Made by a program: the position numbers and the translations under genes. DNA of 64,000 bases from Chaenocephalus aceratus (lineage: Eukaryota; Chordata; Actinopteri; Perciformes; Channichthyidae), in the NCBI GenBank assembly GCA_023974075.1, contig CM043787.1:38068137-38132136 (forward strand). The letters are read 5' to 3'. Below, piece by piece: positions 51,475-64,000 of the stretch (the first letter of the stretch is position 1; each line of letters starts with the position of its first letter). The notes under the pieces are model-generated. The model was not told the DNA's origin, searched no databases, and saw only the letters and a list, made by a program, of their open reading frames with translations.

Positions 51475-52320
51475 TTAAAACACATAAAGTGAGGTACACT
51501 CGGGATCACACAGATCTACTGCTGCACTGTTGTGAGGTGTTGAGTGTCTGGCTCAAGGGCACTTTGGCAGTGGGTGGCTTGTGATTTGAGCGATAAGAGG
51601 GTAAGAACCCTGTTGATTCTCCTCCAGAAACACCCTGCTGTGCAATCCCCTTATACTTTAACTAGGAGTCTCACCCGCCCCCACACTGTCTGTCAGGCTG
51701 GCTGTCTATCAGAGCGTGAGGCTATACAGTACAGGCATGTGTGTTTGCAAGTGTGTACAGATGTGAACACAACTAAAAACATTATTTGTGCACACATAAA
51801 TTCCAACATTTGTGCTATTGTTTCACATTAAATCATAACATCAAAAGAGTAACTTCACTCTTTTTAAATGCATTTAGCTAAAGAAGTTATACATTGATTA
51901 TCCAAAGCACGTTTGCTAGAACTTTCTTCACAACGATTCCTAAGGGAAGCTTGAAACAAGAACAAATAAATGGAGGATCATTGAGAGGACATTGAGCTTT
52001 TTTTGATGTGGTTTTTGGTCTGCGCAAATAATAAAATTAGGGCACTTTGTGTTTCAATTAACCTGCATCATTATATTCCCATTTATCATAAGCCTTAAAT
52101 GGTATTCAGAGGGACACAACATCAAGGTCAAAAATAAAAGAGGATATAGTATATAAAAATATTTGCTTCAAAATCATGAAGGTTTGAAAATTAGCATTTT
52201 GTTTGGTGTGTGTTTATAGACAGTGCATTGAAGGTATATTTATGAAGACTGGAGCCCTTTCTTTGCTTTGAACTTTCGTGTCAGAAAATTCAAGAGATGG
52301 CTTTCAGTGATTTGCAGTAG
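51030..52320. other. Gene-free stretch
   Basis: Contains a (CA)n tract at 51415-51471. No gene or further element seen. Confidence 0.55.
51415..51471. repeat. (CA)n microsatellite
   Basis: CA run of about 28 units. Confidence 0.97.
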
Positions 52321-52791
52321 CCTAATGTTGTGCGTCGACGGCTCTGCTAAGATTGTTCCCTAGTTTAGGTTTCATGTTATGTGTTTAGATAGGTTCCTGT
52401 TTTATTTTGATAGTCTTGTCTACCCTCATGTGTCTAAAGTACGTTTCCTGCCTTGTCTGTTTTCCCGCTGTTGTGATTGTCTAATTGTCTTCACCTGGTG
52501 TTGTCTGTCTAGTATATATAGTTCTCGTCTTCCCCTGTCTCGTTGACAGATAGTCTTGTGTGTTCCAAGCGGTCCAGCGTAAGATCATTTGGTCATTGTC
52601 CATAGAGTTAGATTAAGTAAGTCGTTTTTGATAGTATAGGTTAGACAGTTTATTGAGTGTTTGTTTTGTTTCTTTATGTATTCAGTGTATTACAGTATGA
52701 CCTGTCTACATTAAAACACTTTATCTTGATACTTTGTTTGTCTCTGCATCGTGCATTTGATTCCACGCCCTTGTACAGCCTTAACACCTAA
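52321..52791 (+). mobile_element. Solo LTR with CCTAA target duplication
   Basis: 461-bp segment (52326-52786) starting TGTTGTGCGTCG and ending CCTTAACA, flanked by CCTAA on both sides (52321-52325 and 52787-52791). Inside are a TATATATA-type box (GTCTAGTATATATAGTTCTC) and an ATTAAA polyadenylation signal, placed as in fish Gypsy LTRs. Its sequence differs from the LTRs at 42395-45461, so it is another family. It is the product of LTR-LTR recombination. Confidence 0.85.
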
Positions 52792-54113
52792 TTATCATAG
52801 GAAATCATTATGTTCGTCTCTTTCTTAAGGACACAAAGTCGCAGTTTGGATAGTTGCATTCCCGTTGAATTAAATAAATGCTGCTTCAATATCATTTTCC
52901 CCCATGACTTGCAAATTGCACCCATTATTACAATTATATTGCAAAAATAACCTGCATTAAAAATGTAAATTGCCTTGCAAAGAGAAGTCAACATCATTTT
53001 AGGTCACAATAGGTACAAAAGAGCTCCACAAAACCCCAGAGGGACCAATTTGTCTGAGCTGTGGTAAGGAACAGGAACAGGCAGGATATTGTGAGTGGGC
53101 AGCTGGCAGCGAGCCACATCTCACGGGGTCGTAGACCAGTGTTTTTCTCACTGTGATTTCTGCCCTAACATGGGTCACTGGTTGCTTCAAGTGGGCCCTC
53201 ACAAGATGGTGTGTTATTGAGTGGGGATCTCAGCTTGAAAGAGTGCAGTCTTGAAATGGGGTCCTAGGTGATAAAAGCACTGATTTGATCCTAGATAGCG
53301 GGAAAAGGGAGTACATTTAGTCATTGGACCAAAAACAGCTGCTAACGTTTGTAGTAAGTTATTGTCTTCTATAAAGTGTTGCTTTATCAGAACAGGAAAC
53401 ATTATACTATCTGTAAGTTGGTTTTGTTATGTGCCTGCAACATCTATACTCACGTTCATGGTAAACTTTCTCACACTTAAAAACTGTGGAATATATATAA
53501 TAATCATCAACTAATCATTATATTGAGGCCTTAAAGTACATTTGGAAACAGAGGTTTCACTGCACTTTAGAAAAGCCCATTCTTCCTAGCAGCAGCCTGA
53601 GCAAGGGCTTGTGGGTATCCAGACAGCTGGCTGCGAGCCAAGACTCTGGTCCTCCAGACTAAAGAACGCTTTGTCTTTCACACACTAACACAAACAACCT
53701 CAGTTTGTTTTCAAGTCTATAGAGGCGTAATGCACGTTATTCACTTACCACCTCTTGAACCTTATATTCTGAAGTGTCATAGACAACTAGATTACATAAC
53801 ATGTATTTGGGAGTCAGCACTGTCTAGTTTCCATATAATAGCACACCACAGTGCAAGACGAGAAGGTATGTTCTCCTTTCAGATATGTTTAAAAAATAAG
53901 CCTTTCAGTACAAATCTTTGTGTAAAACATTGATTATTTTATTTGTGGACCTTGGGATTTCAATTGTACCACAAGGTAATTGCAATGTCCTTGTCCTGTC
54001 CTTAATTTCTGTCAGATCAATGCTATCAAAAAAAGGCAAAGAAATAGTTTTTAAAAAAGCAAACTTATCTTCGTCTCTCTAACAAAAACTTAGACTCTCT
54101 CAAACTCACATAT
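52792..54113. other. Gene-free stretch
   Basis: No gene or element recognised. Confidence 0.5.
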
Positions 54114-54662
54114 GCCCCTTTCACACCAACGCGTTTTCAGCTCCGGCTCGGAGCTGGAGCCTGAAAAGTACCGTTTTTTCCTGTTCACACCGCAGAGGCG
54201 CCGCCACTTAGCTCCGGAATCCGGTTCACTTCCAGCTCCAAAAAATTGTCGGTCTAGAGGCAAGAGCTTCGGAGCTAAGAGGCGGCGTCGCTTACGTCGA
54301 GGCGGGGGCAGGGGCGGGATCAACCTCCTGAACAACAACAAAATACTTGCGTGTGATGTTTGTAAAGTTCCAAGTAAAGTCGTCCCTTGTAAAGTCGTCC
54401 GATGCCTTCCATTTCGTTTCGTAAGAGGATAACCAAAGCGAACAGCGCTTCAATACAATCGGCCATTGTTGTTGTTGTCGATGTGAAGGATTTCCGCACG
54501 GTTTGGATTTTATGAAACAGGCACGTAAACGGTGACGTCATGACGCAGCAGCGGCAGCTCTGGGCGGTGTGAACAGAGCGGGAGCAGAAAAGGGAAACCG
54601 GAGCTGAACCAGAAAAGCTCCCGCTCAGAGCTAGAAAGAGAAAAGCGCTGGTGTGAAAGCCG
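54114..54662. mobile_element. GC-rich MITE-like element with imperfect TIRs
   Basis: Left end GCCCCTTTCACACCAACGCG, right end (reverse complement) GCGGCTTTCACACCAGCGCT. Subterminal CAGCTCCGGCTCGGAGCTGG-like and CACACCG motifs recur in inverted form at the two ends. It is far more GC-rich than the flanks. No target duplication is obvious and no transposase is encoded, so the superfamily is left open. Confidence 0.65.
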
Positions 54663-55434
54663 CAATAGTGTACACAAATCACTGGTGCACATGGCAATGT
54701 TAGAACACTAAAATTAAAACTGGCCCAAAGCCTGACATTGGCTCTTTTCCATCAGTAATGTGGGACACTTGGAACAAAACAAAAAAAGCCAAAAGTTGTG
54801 AATGTGCGGTATGGATGTGTGCCAGAAACACAGGCTCTTGGCAAATCTGCTTGTCCATTTAAAAAAAAAAAAAACTACAAACAAAAAGTAAACAAATATA
54901 GACACATTTGGATTAAATAATCAGGATTATGAAGATGAATCCCCCCTGGCGATTTACAGAAAATGTGCCAAAAACTGCCTCGTGCATCACCACTTCAGCA
55001 GTAAAAGGCCGGCAAAGGATTGAAAAACTAATGATTATAAGTGTTCAAATAAAAATGAACTGTTGACCAATTCTATCAATACCAAAAGCAGTTTATTTTA
55101 GTAAACTTCAACTGTTGGACATGTTTTATGTACAAGTACAGTACGGATAAGTACAGATCAGTTATATAAATGCTTCATCAAAGTGACCCTGTACCTTTTA
55201 TTCCAAACTCTTTCTCTTCTCTCCTCTTTGTATGTCTTCTCCCTTTCGTTCTGAACTGTCTCTTTGTTTATCTTCATCCAACATACTCTTTACCTCTGTC
55301 ACACAGTCAGGCCACAAGAAATCATCAATCAAAGTGCCTACAGGTGAACAACCATCACTGCACACACACACACAAAACATCAACAAACATAACCAAGTAT
55401 ACAAATGCAGGTATTCATTTAAAAAATGACCTCT

Positions 55435-55435
<1 letters not shown>

Positions 55436-55491
<56 letters not shown>
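55436..55491. repeat. (CA)n microsatellite
   Basis: CA run of about 28 units. Confidence 0.97.
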
Positions 55492-55493
<2 letters not shown>

Positions 55494-55547
55494 TATACAG
55501 TTAATACAAGTAAGTAAAAGGCTTTATAACCATGGTAACATTAGCTG

Positions 55548-55549
<2 letters not shown>

Positions 55550-55602
<53 letters not shown>
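55550..55602. repeat. (CA)n microsatellite
   Basis: CA run of about 26 units, 58 bases from the previous one. Confidence 0.97.
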
Positions 55603-55604
<2 letters not shown>

Positions 55605-55956
55605 GACTCGACACATGCACGTCCCTAGGCTACAATTGATCGCTACAAGTGAGAATACATTAGCATACATGTAATGTGCACCATGACTCACTGTGAGGAG
55701 GACACACAGTGGGGTATATGTCTGTGTGTGACTGCATGCATTAAAGTGATCTGTATCTAAAGCTGTGCACTTCTACACTACCTGTGTACATGCATTTGTT
55801 CTTCCCAGTGTGTGTATTTTTTTGAGTGTGTTTGCGTTGAGTGTGTGTGTCGTGCATGTTTGTGTGTGACCACGTTGAAAAACGTATAATCCGACGCTAT
55901 GGGCAATATCAACAGAGAAAACCACTGGGCTAAAGTAGGGCAAGCTTCCCTTTAAA

Positions 55957-55982
55957 ACACACACACACACACACACACACAC
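55957..55982. repeat. (CA)n microsatellite, short
   Basis: CA run of 13 units. Confidence 0.9.
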
Positions 55983-57689
55983 AGACGTACACACCGCTAA
56001 CACAAACACAGCATCACCAATCCACTGTGGGGGAGAAAAGCATTATTTGACAAACCATTAAAACTGATTCTCTATGCTTCTGAGAGACAGTGAGGGAGAG
56101 AGAGGGAGAAAAGGAGCGGATTAGAGGGAGGAAGCGAGAATTAGGAGAACCCCCTCCATTTCCTCTTTTCTCTACCTCACCCCACCTCACCCACACCCTC
56201 CCCTCCTCTCTCTGTCAGGTTCAGTTTAGGAGCCCATGACATGTGTCCTCTACATGCCTGTGTCTGTGTGTGAGTGTGTGTGAGTGCAGTAACTGAAAGA
56301 TTTCTGACAAGGTGTGAACATTAAAAGCTTCTAGAGTCACACACACCCATAGGCCTTAGGGAAGGGCACCTTCACACACACCTCAACGCACACATGAATA
56401 TAGTAACACTTTACATACACACATACATGCGTTAAAGCACGTACAAACACACACACACATACGCATATCAAAAGATGTTTAGTTATTGCCGCTCATCATT
56501 TCATCAAAGCCTCACTAGTTACACAGCTGCAAAGATGAACTCACACAGAAGAGTCAACACAGATTTAGGTGGAATGAGGCCATTTAAAGCAGACTTGAAC
56601 ATGACGATAGAAGCTAAAATCTGCTGATATTCTTTATTTTCCACATGTAAATAAATCCCATCAAAATCCACAATTAATTGGTCCAACAAAAATATTTATG
56701 TCGGCAAGATATATCTGTTTCGTCTGGACCAAAGCAAGATATACTCATACAGTTCGTATGATATGTTAGGAAAGGTTATTCCCCTTTTTATGTGCACTAA
56801 CCTACTTTATAATTTATAATTCATTTTCTCTTATTCGGTGGATACAGTCTTCTAAAAACAAACTTTAGTCTTAACAGGAAACACTTTGGTCAGGTTAGCC
56901 AACAACGCTACTTGGTTAAGTTAGGGCAAATATCAAGGTTATAATTAAATAACTTTGGAAGTGGCAACGTTACTTGAAAAAATATTCAACATTTAGGTTG
57001 AAATAACTACAAAAATGGCACCTCCTAGAAATAAATCATCGTTGGTTTCAAATGGAAAATAGCCTGCAGTCTGCTGGGTAAAGCTGTGGTGTCTTTAGAC
57101 CGAGCCGTTTTACCCCAGTTATTTTCTATGCAGACTTTGTGGCTTTTATACTTGCTGACAATTGTTGACCAATGTTGAATTTTTAAGCAAAAAATGTTAA
57201 CATCAAAAGAAGGGAACAAATGAGCTTGGGGCCGGGTACCAGAGACAAAGGGTATATGTTTTGTGGAATTTGTTATGGTATTTGTTTACAATAAGAAAAA
57301 TACAGAATATTGTCGTCCCAATCCTGTATTTATTAGAAACTAAAATGTTCATTCAAAAGAAACATTAAAATACAGATTGTGTAAGCAACTTAATGTATTT
57401 TTCTTTTCATACCACAGGCCTGTATTTTTATATAATGCCAACAATCCAGTTGTCTATTCCTGTAATAATTTAATAAAATAATAATAACATTAACAATAAT
57501 AATCCTAAAATCCCTGGCCATATTCTTCCCTCGCCGTTATGCCGTTCTTCCCTGACCTTATCTCTTCTACTGCTTCAGTAAATTAAACTGAAATAATTTA
57601 ATTAGCAATATAAGTAACAAAGAAAAGCAAAAACAACCACAACTGATGATAGCCACATAAAGGCTCCAATCACAACTCAGCTTTCAGAA

Positions 57690-57960
57690 CAGAGCTCTTA
57701 ATCCTTAATTAGAGTACTGTGCACATCATTATGTAATTGTTGCCTTCATCCTTGTTGAGGGGAAAATCTATTCAGCCATTTATAGCAATTGCAAAATAAA
57801 TCTCAGTTAATTTGCTGTCATGCAATCCTGCAGGCTACTATTATTGATTAAATTGACAGGCTCACATCTCTGCAATCCTCCCTGCAAGAGCAGGCGGCCC
57901 TCATTCTGTTGCATTTAGCAATTTATTGTGCTGCGGATCAGAATTTGAAGGAAAATGTAA
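57690..57960. promoter_or_regulatory. Candidate conserved non-coding element
   Basis: Repeat-free block of balanced, non-simple composition rich in homeodomain-like and POU-like words (CTTAATCCTTAATTAGAG, ATTATGTAATTG, GATTAAATTGACAGG, AGCAATTTATTGTG). It has no open frame of note. Such texture in a large intron of a neuronal gene is typical of ancient enhancers, but conservation cannot be judged from one sequence. Confidence 0.3.
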
Positions 57961-58229
57961 ATAAAGACAGTAGCAATAAAACAAGAAAAGTTAAATTACT
58001 GATGAAATTAAAAAACTGCAGTTTCTTGCTGAAACTCATTCGCTGGTGTATAAAATATGACTGACATCCCAGAGTACCCCCCCCCCCCCTCCCCACCTCC
58101 ACCCTTACTCATCCTCCTTTGATTGATTGCCACCCTTCTGTCGCAGCCATAATCCGTCACTGGGCTTTCCAAAAAAAAAGAGAGAAGCTGGACAGACCAG
58201 ATTCCTCAGCCTGCGGGTTAAATCCCCAC

Positions 58230-58390
58230 GCTACTGGAGAATACTTGAAGTTTCAAGTTTCAAGGCTTTTATTGTCTAGTGTGCATAGCTACAGTGTAGT
58301 TATGACAATGAAAATCTTAGGTCACAGGCTCCTCCAACAGTGCAACACAATAAAACAGATAATAATGCAAGTAAATAAAATATAATATAA
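58230..58390 (-). mobile_element. LINE-like 3' repeat, minus strand
   Basis: TTTCAAGTTTCAAGGCTTTTATTGTC followed by GTTATGACAATGAAAATCTT and CTCCAACAGTGCAACA (given in parts) resembles the reverse complement of a common fish LINE 3' end whose tail is a TTGAAACTT-like repeat. No coding sequence. Tentative. Confidence 0.45.
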
Positions 58391-58448
58391 TAGAAACAGA
58401 ATATGATAGAAACTGTGCAGAATAGTATACAGTAATTGGAATATTGAT

Positions 58449-58474
58449 ACATATATATATATATATATATATAT
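58449..58474. repeat. (AT)n microsatellite
   Basis: AT run of 13 units. Confidence 0.95.
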
Positions 58475-60193
58475 GTGAGTTGCAAACAGATGTTATGTAT
58501 GTTCTTTCAAAGTGCAGGTGTTTAACATTCTTCCTATAGTCCTATAATCATTTGAATTTTAGGATAAAAAGTCATCATAGCGTATATTATTTTCTTTTCT
58601 TAAGCATCTTATGTCTGCACAGAAGTTCAAGCAGTGGCAGACGTTAAAGTCAGCTTTTCTTATTTCTACATGTGGATTTGTTATCTTTACTGTGCAAAGT
58701 GAAGTGCAGAGATACCAGACACCATGTTAAGACATGCAGAGAGCACATCACAATACAGTATAGATGTAGGTGAAGTCTGCCATGGAAGATTGAAACCAGT
58801 GCATATTTACTTACAGTGGGCTTTCCACTGAAGTAGGAGTCACCTCGTGTAAAGTGGCCTCACTTTTGAAAAGAACAGCATTTGCTTATTCATAGAGTCT
58901 GGATTTTTCTTGGAGGGAGAATAAGATGTCATGGTAATTTCACTTTTTTGAGACGAAGACATAACAGACAGATTTGATCTCATTAATTTAAAAAAGCTTT
59001 TGGGATTCCTTGTATCAACTCATTGTATGCAGTTTTCTCTGATCACTGTACAGTATGTCTTACAGTACATCTCCACAAAGCATCTTAACTTACTTCTAGT
59101 TCATTCAACGTCCCTAATACTTGTTCTGCCTTAGTTTGTCTCGCCACTTGTCCTCTCGTCATCAACCCTTCCCTGCCGTTTTCACCTCACCTCAGTTTTC
59201 TCTGACTGTATCATTAGTTACTGTTTACTGTACATGAGCACAGGTATAGGTTGATGACAATAGAGATACAGTTGAGAGAGAAAGAGAGCAATGAATTGGC
59301 TGTGCCCCAGATTAAGGGACAGGAAATTGAATATTCAGACACTTTTCTTGGGTTCAATGAGGGGAGTAAAGTGATAGCTTGTGTCTATGCATTAAGCAGT
59401 TTGTATCCAACAGATGTGACCAGACAAACACTTACAACTTCTCACTTCCTAGAAATTATACATGATCTGATTTGCAGAAGGGAGGGCCTTATATCTTCCT
59501 GGAAAGGAGGGGTAAACTTCTGCGTTGTAAATGTCCGGTCCTGGTGGAGGATGGATCCGGTGCCTCTGGAACAAAAGCTGAGTCTCTTATCACAAGTTTA
59601 AGTCAAGAACCCAAAATGTAACAGCTCTTGATGTCCAGTTAAAAAGGCCACCCTCCTTCAGAGTTTATCTAGCTTATTATTGAGTGACAAGACATTTGCT
59701 AGACGAGTATTCACTAAGCTCTGTGTTTTTCTTCTCAGGTTTGCAGGTATGGCAACAGCGTGTCCCTGCCTTGTATATTCTCTTTTGTTTGTTGATTGTT
59801 GTTTTAAAAAAAAGTACTGTCCAACAACGATGTGAAGTTTTTCTCTTTAATATTTCATACTTAGGGCTTGGGTTGAGGACAAGCTTAAGACATGACAGCT
59901 GTTCTGAGCGCCATCTTCTTAAAACAAATTCTAACAAAATCCTGCGAGAAGTCAAAATATTATAGAGACAAGGACTATAAGCGAGACAATGACTGGACAA
60001 TTTGTTTTGGTCCACCATGCACTCCAAACTATTTTTAAGGCACTGGAAATCTTTTTGCCATAAAAGTGAGCTTATCCTTATCTCTTCACACTTTGTCTGG
60101 CCTCGTTCTTTTTTCCATCACTATATTTGACATTATCTTCCTTCACTCAGCCATCTGTATATTGCCATCTCTTCACATTGCCTTCTCTTTTAG

Positions 60194-60195
<2 letters not shown>

Positions 60196-60270
<75 letters not shown>
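60196..60270. repeat. (CA)n microsatellite
   Basis: CA run of about 37 units. Confidence 0.97.
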
Positions 60271-60272
<2 letters not shown>

Positions 60273-60594
60273 CATTTCAGGGGACATTACATTGACTTAC
60301 ATGCATTTCCTGGAGACTTATCCCAACCTTAACCATAACCAAGTCTTCCCCCTAAAATTAATGATTCCCCTCATGAGGACCTCCAATGTGTCCCCATAAG
60401 GGAGGCGAGTCCCCACACGTGACTGTTTAAACAGATTTAGGTCCCCACAAGTATAGTAATGCTAGGCCACACACACACTCACTTGCAGTACTGTCAGGCA
60501 GGAACAGGTGAGTGTATAAACTATAATATTAACAACTTTTTTATATTTATCTTAAGTAGAAGTCTGCATACCCCGCAGGTTTCTGAGTCACATC

Positions 60595-60605
60595 ATGTGT
60601 GTGTG

Positions 60606-60680
<75 letters not shown>
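60595..60680. repeat. (GT)n microsatellite
   Basis: GT run of about 43 units with one GC interruption. Confidence 0.97.
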
Positions 60681-60682
<2 letters not shown>

Positions 60683-63600
60683 ACGTGCATTATGTGACAT
60701 CTTTCCTTTTTTTAACCCTAAGCATTACTCAGTGTTTAACACATCACAGATCTGACTCACAGATTTCTTTGACATTTCAAATGAAAAGTTTTTAATCCAA
60801 ACATAAACACCTTTTTCTATAATCTCAAAGCTCAGTTTCATGATATGAATTTGAAGAGAGTAAAAAAGGCAGAAAGTTGACCGTAAGAAAATCTGAATTC
60901 ATTTGTAATCTTTTGAATTAGAAAAAGATGAAAAGCATAAGAAGAAACTGTGATTTGCTAATCGCTGTGAGACACTAATCCGTCAGCTGTCAATCGACCG
61001 TCAGTTGCTAAAGCAATCTGTTGGTCCTCTGCAGCAAAAAAAGAAATGTAAAGTCAGGCCAGGTAATGTGCTGCAATTGGCCACAGGACTACAAATATGC
61101 AAAGCATGCTGACTCAACGGCTGATATGAGACTTAGTTCAGTTTTTGGAAACTGTACTGCTTGCCTAGAGAAAAACAAACTTATGGATGCCTTTTCATGT
61201 CTCTGCGAACAGTTTGTAGGTATGTCCACGGGTGAGATTTCTGAGCTCAATTCATGGGAGTCAAGATAAAGTCTGCTTAAAAGGTAAATACACTTTTCTA
61301 AGCATTGAGCTTTTACACAAATACAGGCAAATCCTATCATGTTGATTGATATTTGATGGGTTTTTCTATTTTTTTCCACAGGCAGTGGAAGAGATACAGT
61401 ATTTATGTAAATGTGCAGTTATATAATGCCTCTTTCACACATGCACTTAGACATTGACCTTATATGGACATTATGAAGGAGTATGTGAGAATGCAAATGT
61501 CCAAAGCATTAAGACTAAACATTAAAACAACTTTACCTGCCAGATCCCTAGTAATTAATACATGGATTAAACTCATGTGTCAATAGAGCTGCACACACAT
61601 TCACAGTGAGCGCATGCACACTTAGAAGCATTTTTATCACGGCTGGCACAAACAGGAAAATAAACAAAACATCTGAGGTTGAAGAAAAAGGGCCATAGCA
61701 CGAAGACTAAAAGGATGTCAAACTAGAGAGTCAATAAGACTAGATAATTCTGTCTGTAAGTGCTGAAACCAAAATCATCAGAAAGATTGAGCAAGACCAC
61801 AGAACCAGTATTAAGGACCATGTTATGAGCCAACTACCTGGTCGTGTTGTAAGTAATGTCTCATTCACGTTGTTCCCAGGAACCACCCCTCGCCAAACCA
61901 AATATTTGAGTATTTCCAGCAAGTGAGAACGCTTCTGATACGAACAATCTCCTGTTGTTTGCTACATGTGAGAAAGGGAAACCTCAGACAATGTCCAGAC
62001 CTGATTCTCAAATCATTGTCTGTTATATAACAAAATGGCAGTGCTCTATATACGGTAGATGTCACTGGTTGTATTTTGCACACACACAATCCAGATAGTA
62101 ATGCCTGAGAACCTCACAAATTGACAGAGAAATAAACGCCAACTCCAACACCTACTCACAAATGCATGTGTGGACACATACACTCACACATATACATGTG
62201 CCAATCATCCACAATGCTAGCAACCCACATAAGCAAATCTGACATTTAAATACTCCCACCATACTGTCTTCCACGGTCCCCACACATTTGTCTATATCTA
62301 AGAATTAAACCTTGAAGTCAAAAAACAGACTCAAACTTTGTTTGTTCACAAACACTTCTGCTTGTTTGCACACCCTGAGGAGGTCAAAGCCAGATCATTT
62401 GTGAGCCTCATTCCAGAGATGGGTGAGAATTGGCTCATTGAAACCCTCAACGGAGCTGATTATAAGTAAAGGTCTGTAGCAGTAACAAACAATATCAGAT
62501 AAGTAGCCTATTTTGTAATAGTGAGAGAACAACGCTGCACAGTTACATCTGTTTCAGTGACATCCAGCTCTCCACCCTCATTTGACCCTGAGATGTTACA
62601 CGTACACGCCTCTCACCAATGCTGTGCTAATCATTTAACAAATGTAATTGGTTATTAATGCATATTACTCAACAAAGAAGATCACATAGGCCTTTCCCAT
62701 GGGAGTCATTTTGACATGGTAAGAAAAGCATAGGTGTAAATAATAAATGAATGCTGAATTTAATTTATTTGTTGTGCATGTTGGCCCACTGTCATGACTT
62801 TATTAGACTCTTGAGCAAAACAAAACATAGTTACTTGTATTGGTAGACCCAGTCGTTTTAATCTTGCAGTAAGCCAAGTCAAAAGGTATAAAGGAACATT
62901 ACTGCTTATGTTATTTCACGGTTGTTAGTAGTTTACTCGATGCCTGTTCCTAAGGTCAGGAGTGAAAAGTCACACCTTTCTCAAACTTTACCGAAAAGTC
63001 AACAGTAATCCATTTTCTGGCTTTTATTAAATGATGTTGATTCAGATCAAATTATGTGGAACAATGCAACAGTAACATTTAATCTAAATTAACAAGCCAG
63101 ATTTAACTTTGTGTCTAAAATCTGCATACAATCTGTTGTGTTGTTTGTAATTTGGGCTGAAGATTTGTATTGGCCCGTTACATTTACATTGCTCCATTGC
63201 TGTCCTTTACTAACTCTTTTGACGGTGCCCATTCTATGACCAGCAGCAGCTGGCCCCCTGTGGCTCCAAGAAGAAACACAGGAGTCCCATAATCCCAGGG
63301 TCTCACAGCTCTCTCACCCCAGAGGGTGGCAGAGGGAAACCACCAGCAGCCTCTATGCCAAGCTCTCACGTCTCCGACCAGACTCTCCACTTAATGCAAA
63401 TCCTCACATCCAAATCCCATGGCATCGAGACAATTGAACTCCTAAAAGTTGGAGAATCAGAGCTAATCTCTTACTCTTTGTTTTGTATCAAAGAGTGAAT
63501 ACATCACTCAGTACCTTTGTTCTACTACTTTTAGTTTTAGAGCATTTCCTTTTTCAATATAACATAATAGAGATGCATACATATCAGTATTGTACCTACT

Positions 63601-64000
63601 ACTATCAGTTCATGGGACTTTGTACTCTTCATAATCTTCAGATGTTAAACTTTTGTACAAATTGGTGAATGAAAGCAAAACATGAGCAAATGAAAGTCAA
63701 ATAGATGGAAAAAGAGCTGAGGTTAGCATTAACAAGTGGTTTATTTACTGTATCAAAAACACACTGTTTCATCCTAAATATGTGTATGTGTATATATATA
63801 TGTTCAAAAGTTGCATGCAAATAACTATACATTCTGTCTCTAGATATTTTGAAGCAACATAATCAAAGCATTTACATATTCTGAATAAGATACAGGGGGG
63901 GGGGGGAATCACCAATATCCTACCTGTAGTTTTCAATGAGTAAAAGACTTATAATCTTAAGAACTAGAATCTGAAGAGCACTTTAAAAATTACCATGATG

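Larger units (their letters stand above)
54663..58229. other. Gene-free stretch with several CA repeats and a possible conserved block
   Basis: Contains (CA)n tracts at 55436-55491, 55550-55602 and 55957-55982. The block 57690-57960 is described separately. Nothing else recognised. Confidence 0.5.
58475..64000. other. Gene-free stretch to window end
   Basis: Two long dinucleotide repeats (60196-60270, 60595-60680) flank about 320 bases. Otherwise AT-rich intron-like sequence, with a run of 13 G near 63893-63906. No gene seen. Confidence 0.5.

Overview
The window looks like teleost fish genomic DNA. It is AT-rich and gene-poor, carries about twenty long (CA)n/(GT)n microsatellites, and holds a typical fish transposon set: L2, CR1/L2-type and Rex3 LINEs, DIRS1-type tyrosine-recombinase elements, Gypsy-like LTRs, hAT-Charlie, Tc1/mariner, and a TTAA-target element. 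No species can be assigned from the sequence alone. No RNA gene or intact multi-exon gene is visible.

The one host coding feature I can support is a 113-bp minus-strand exon at 35807-35919. It has consensus splice sites and encodes the C-terminal part of a CUB domain (ALWFTTDFAVSAQGFKA). From family knowledge this closely resembles the first CUB domain of CSMD1, a very large neuronal CUB/Sushi membrane protein with huge introns. The rest of the window then reads as two large introns, at least 28 kb upstream and 35.8 kb downstream of the exon, filled with mobile elements.

Layout: 1-674, L2 LINE 3' end. 3276-3415, short palindromic MITE with perfect 32-bp TIRs. 6594-10721, DIRS element A (minus), with gag and recombinase remnants but no RT. 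14715-15943, hAT-Charlie derivative with 8-bp TSD. 17150-17368, LINE 3' tail. 19227-20309, Rex3 LINE (minus) with 12-bp TSD. 21122-21335 and 25407-25712, two copies of an 87-bp core set between (GT)n and (CA)n. 25716-30570, a plus-strand LINE interrupted by a Tc1/mariner element and by a longer minus-strand LINE of the same family. 31150-31528 and 34963-35200, further LINE tails. 42395-45461, an LTR element lacking pol and built largely of Pro/Ser-rich tandem repeats. 45566-46292, TTAA-target element. 47095-47300, tRNA-derived SINE. 48059-51029, DIRS element B (plus). 52326-52786, solo LTR. 54114-54662, GC-rich MITE. The last 9 kb is microsatellites and apparently unique intronic DNA, with one block that looks like a conserved non-coding element.

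None of the transposons looks able to move by itself. Several insertions (Rex3, LTR element, solo LTR, TTAA element, hAT) still show target-site duplications, so their boundaries are base-precise. The most unusual items are the pol-less tandem-repeat LTR element, the DIRS pair with one hybrid terminal repeat, and the duplicated microsatellite-core-microsatellite unit.
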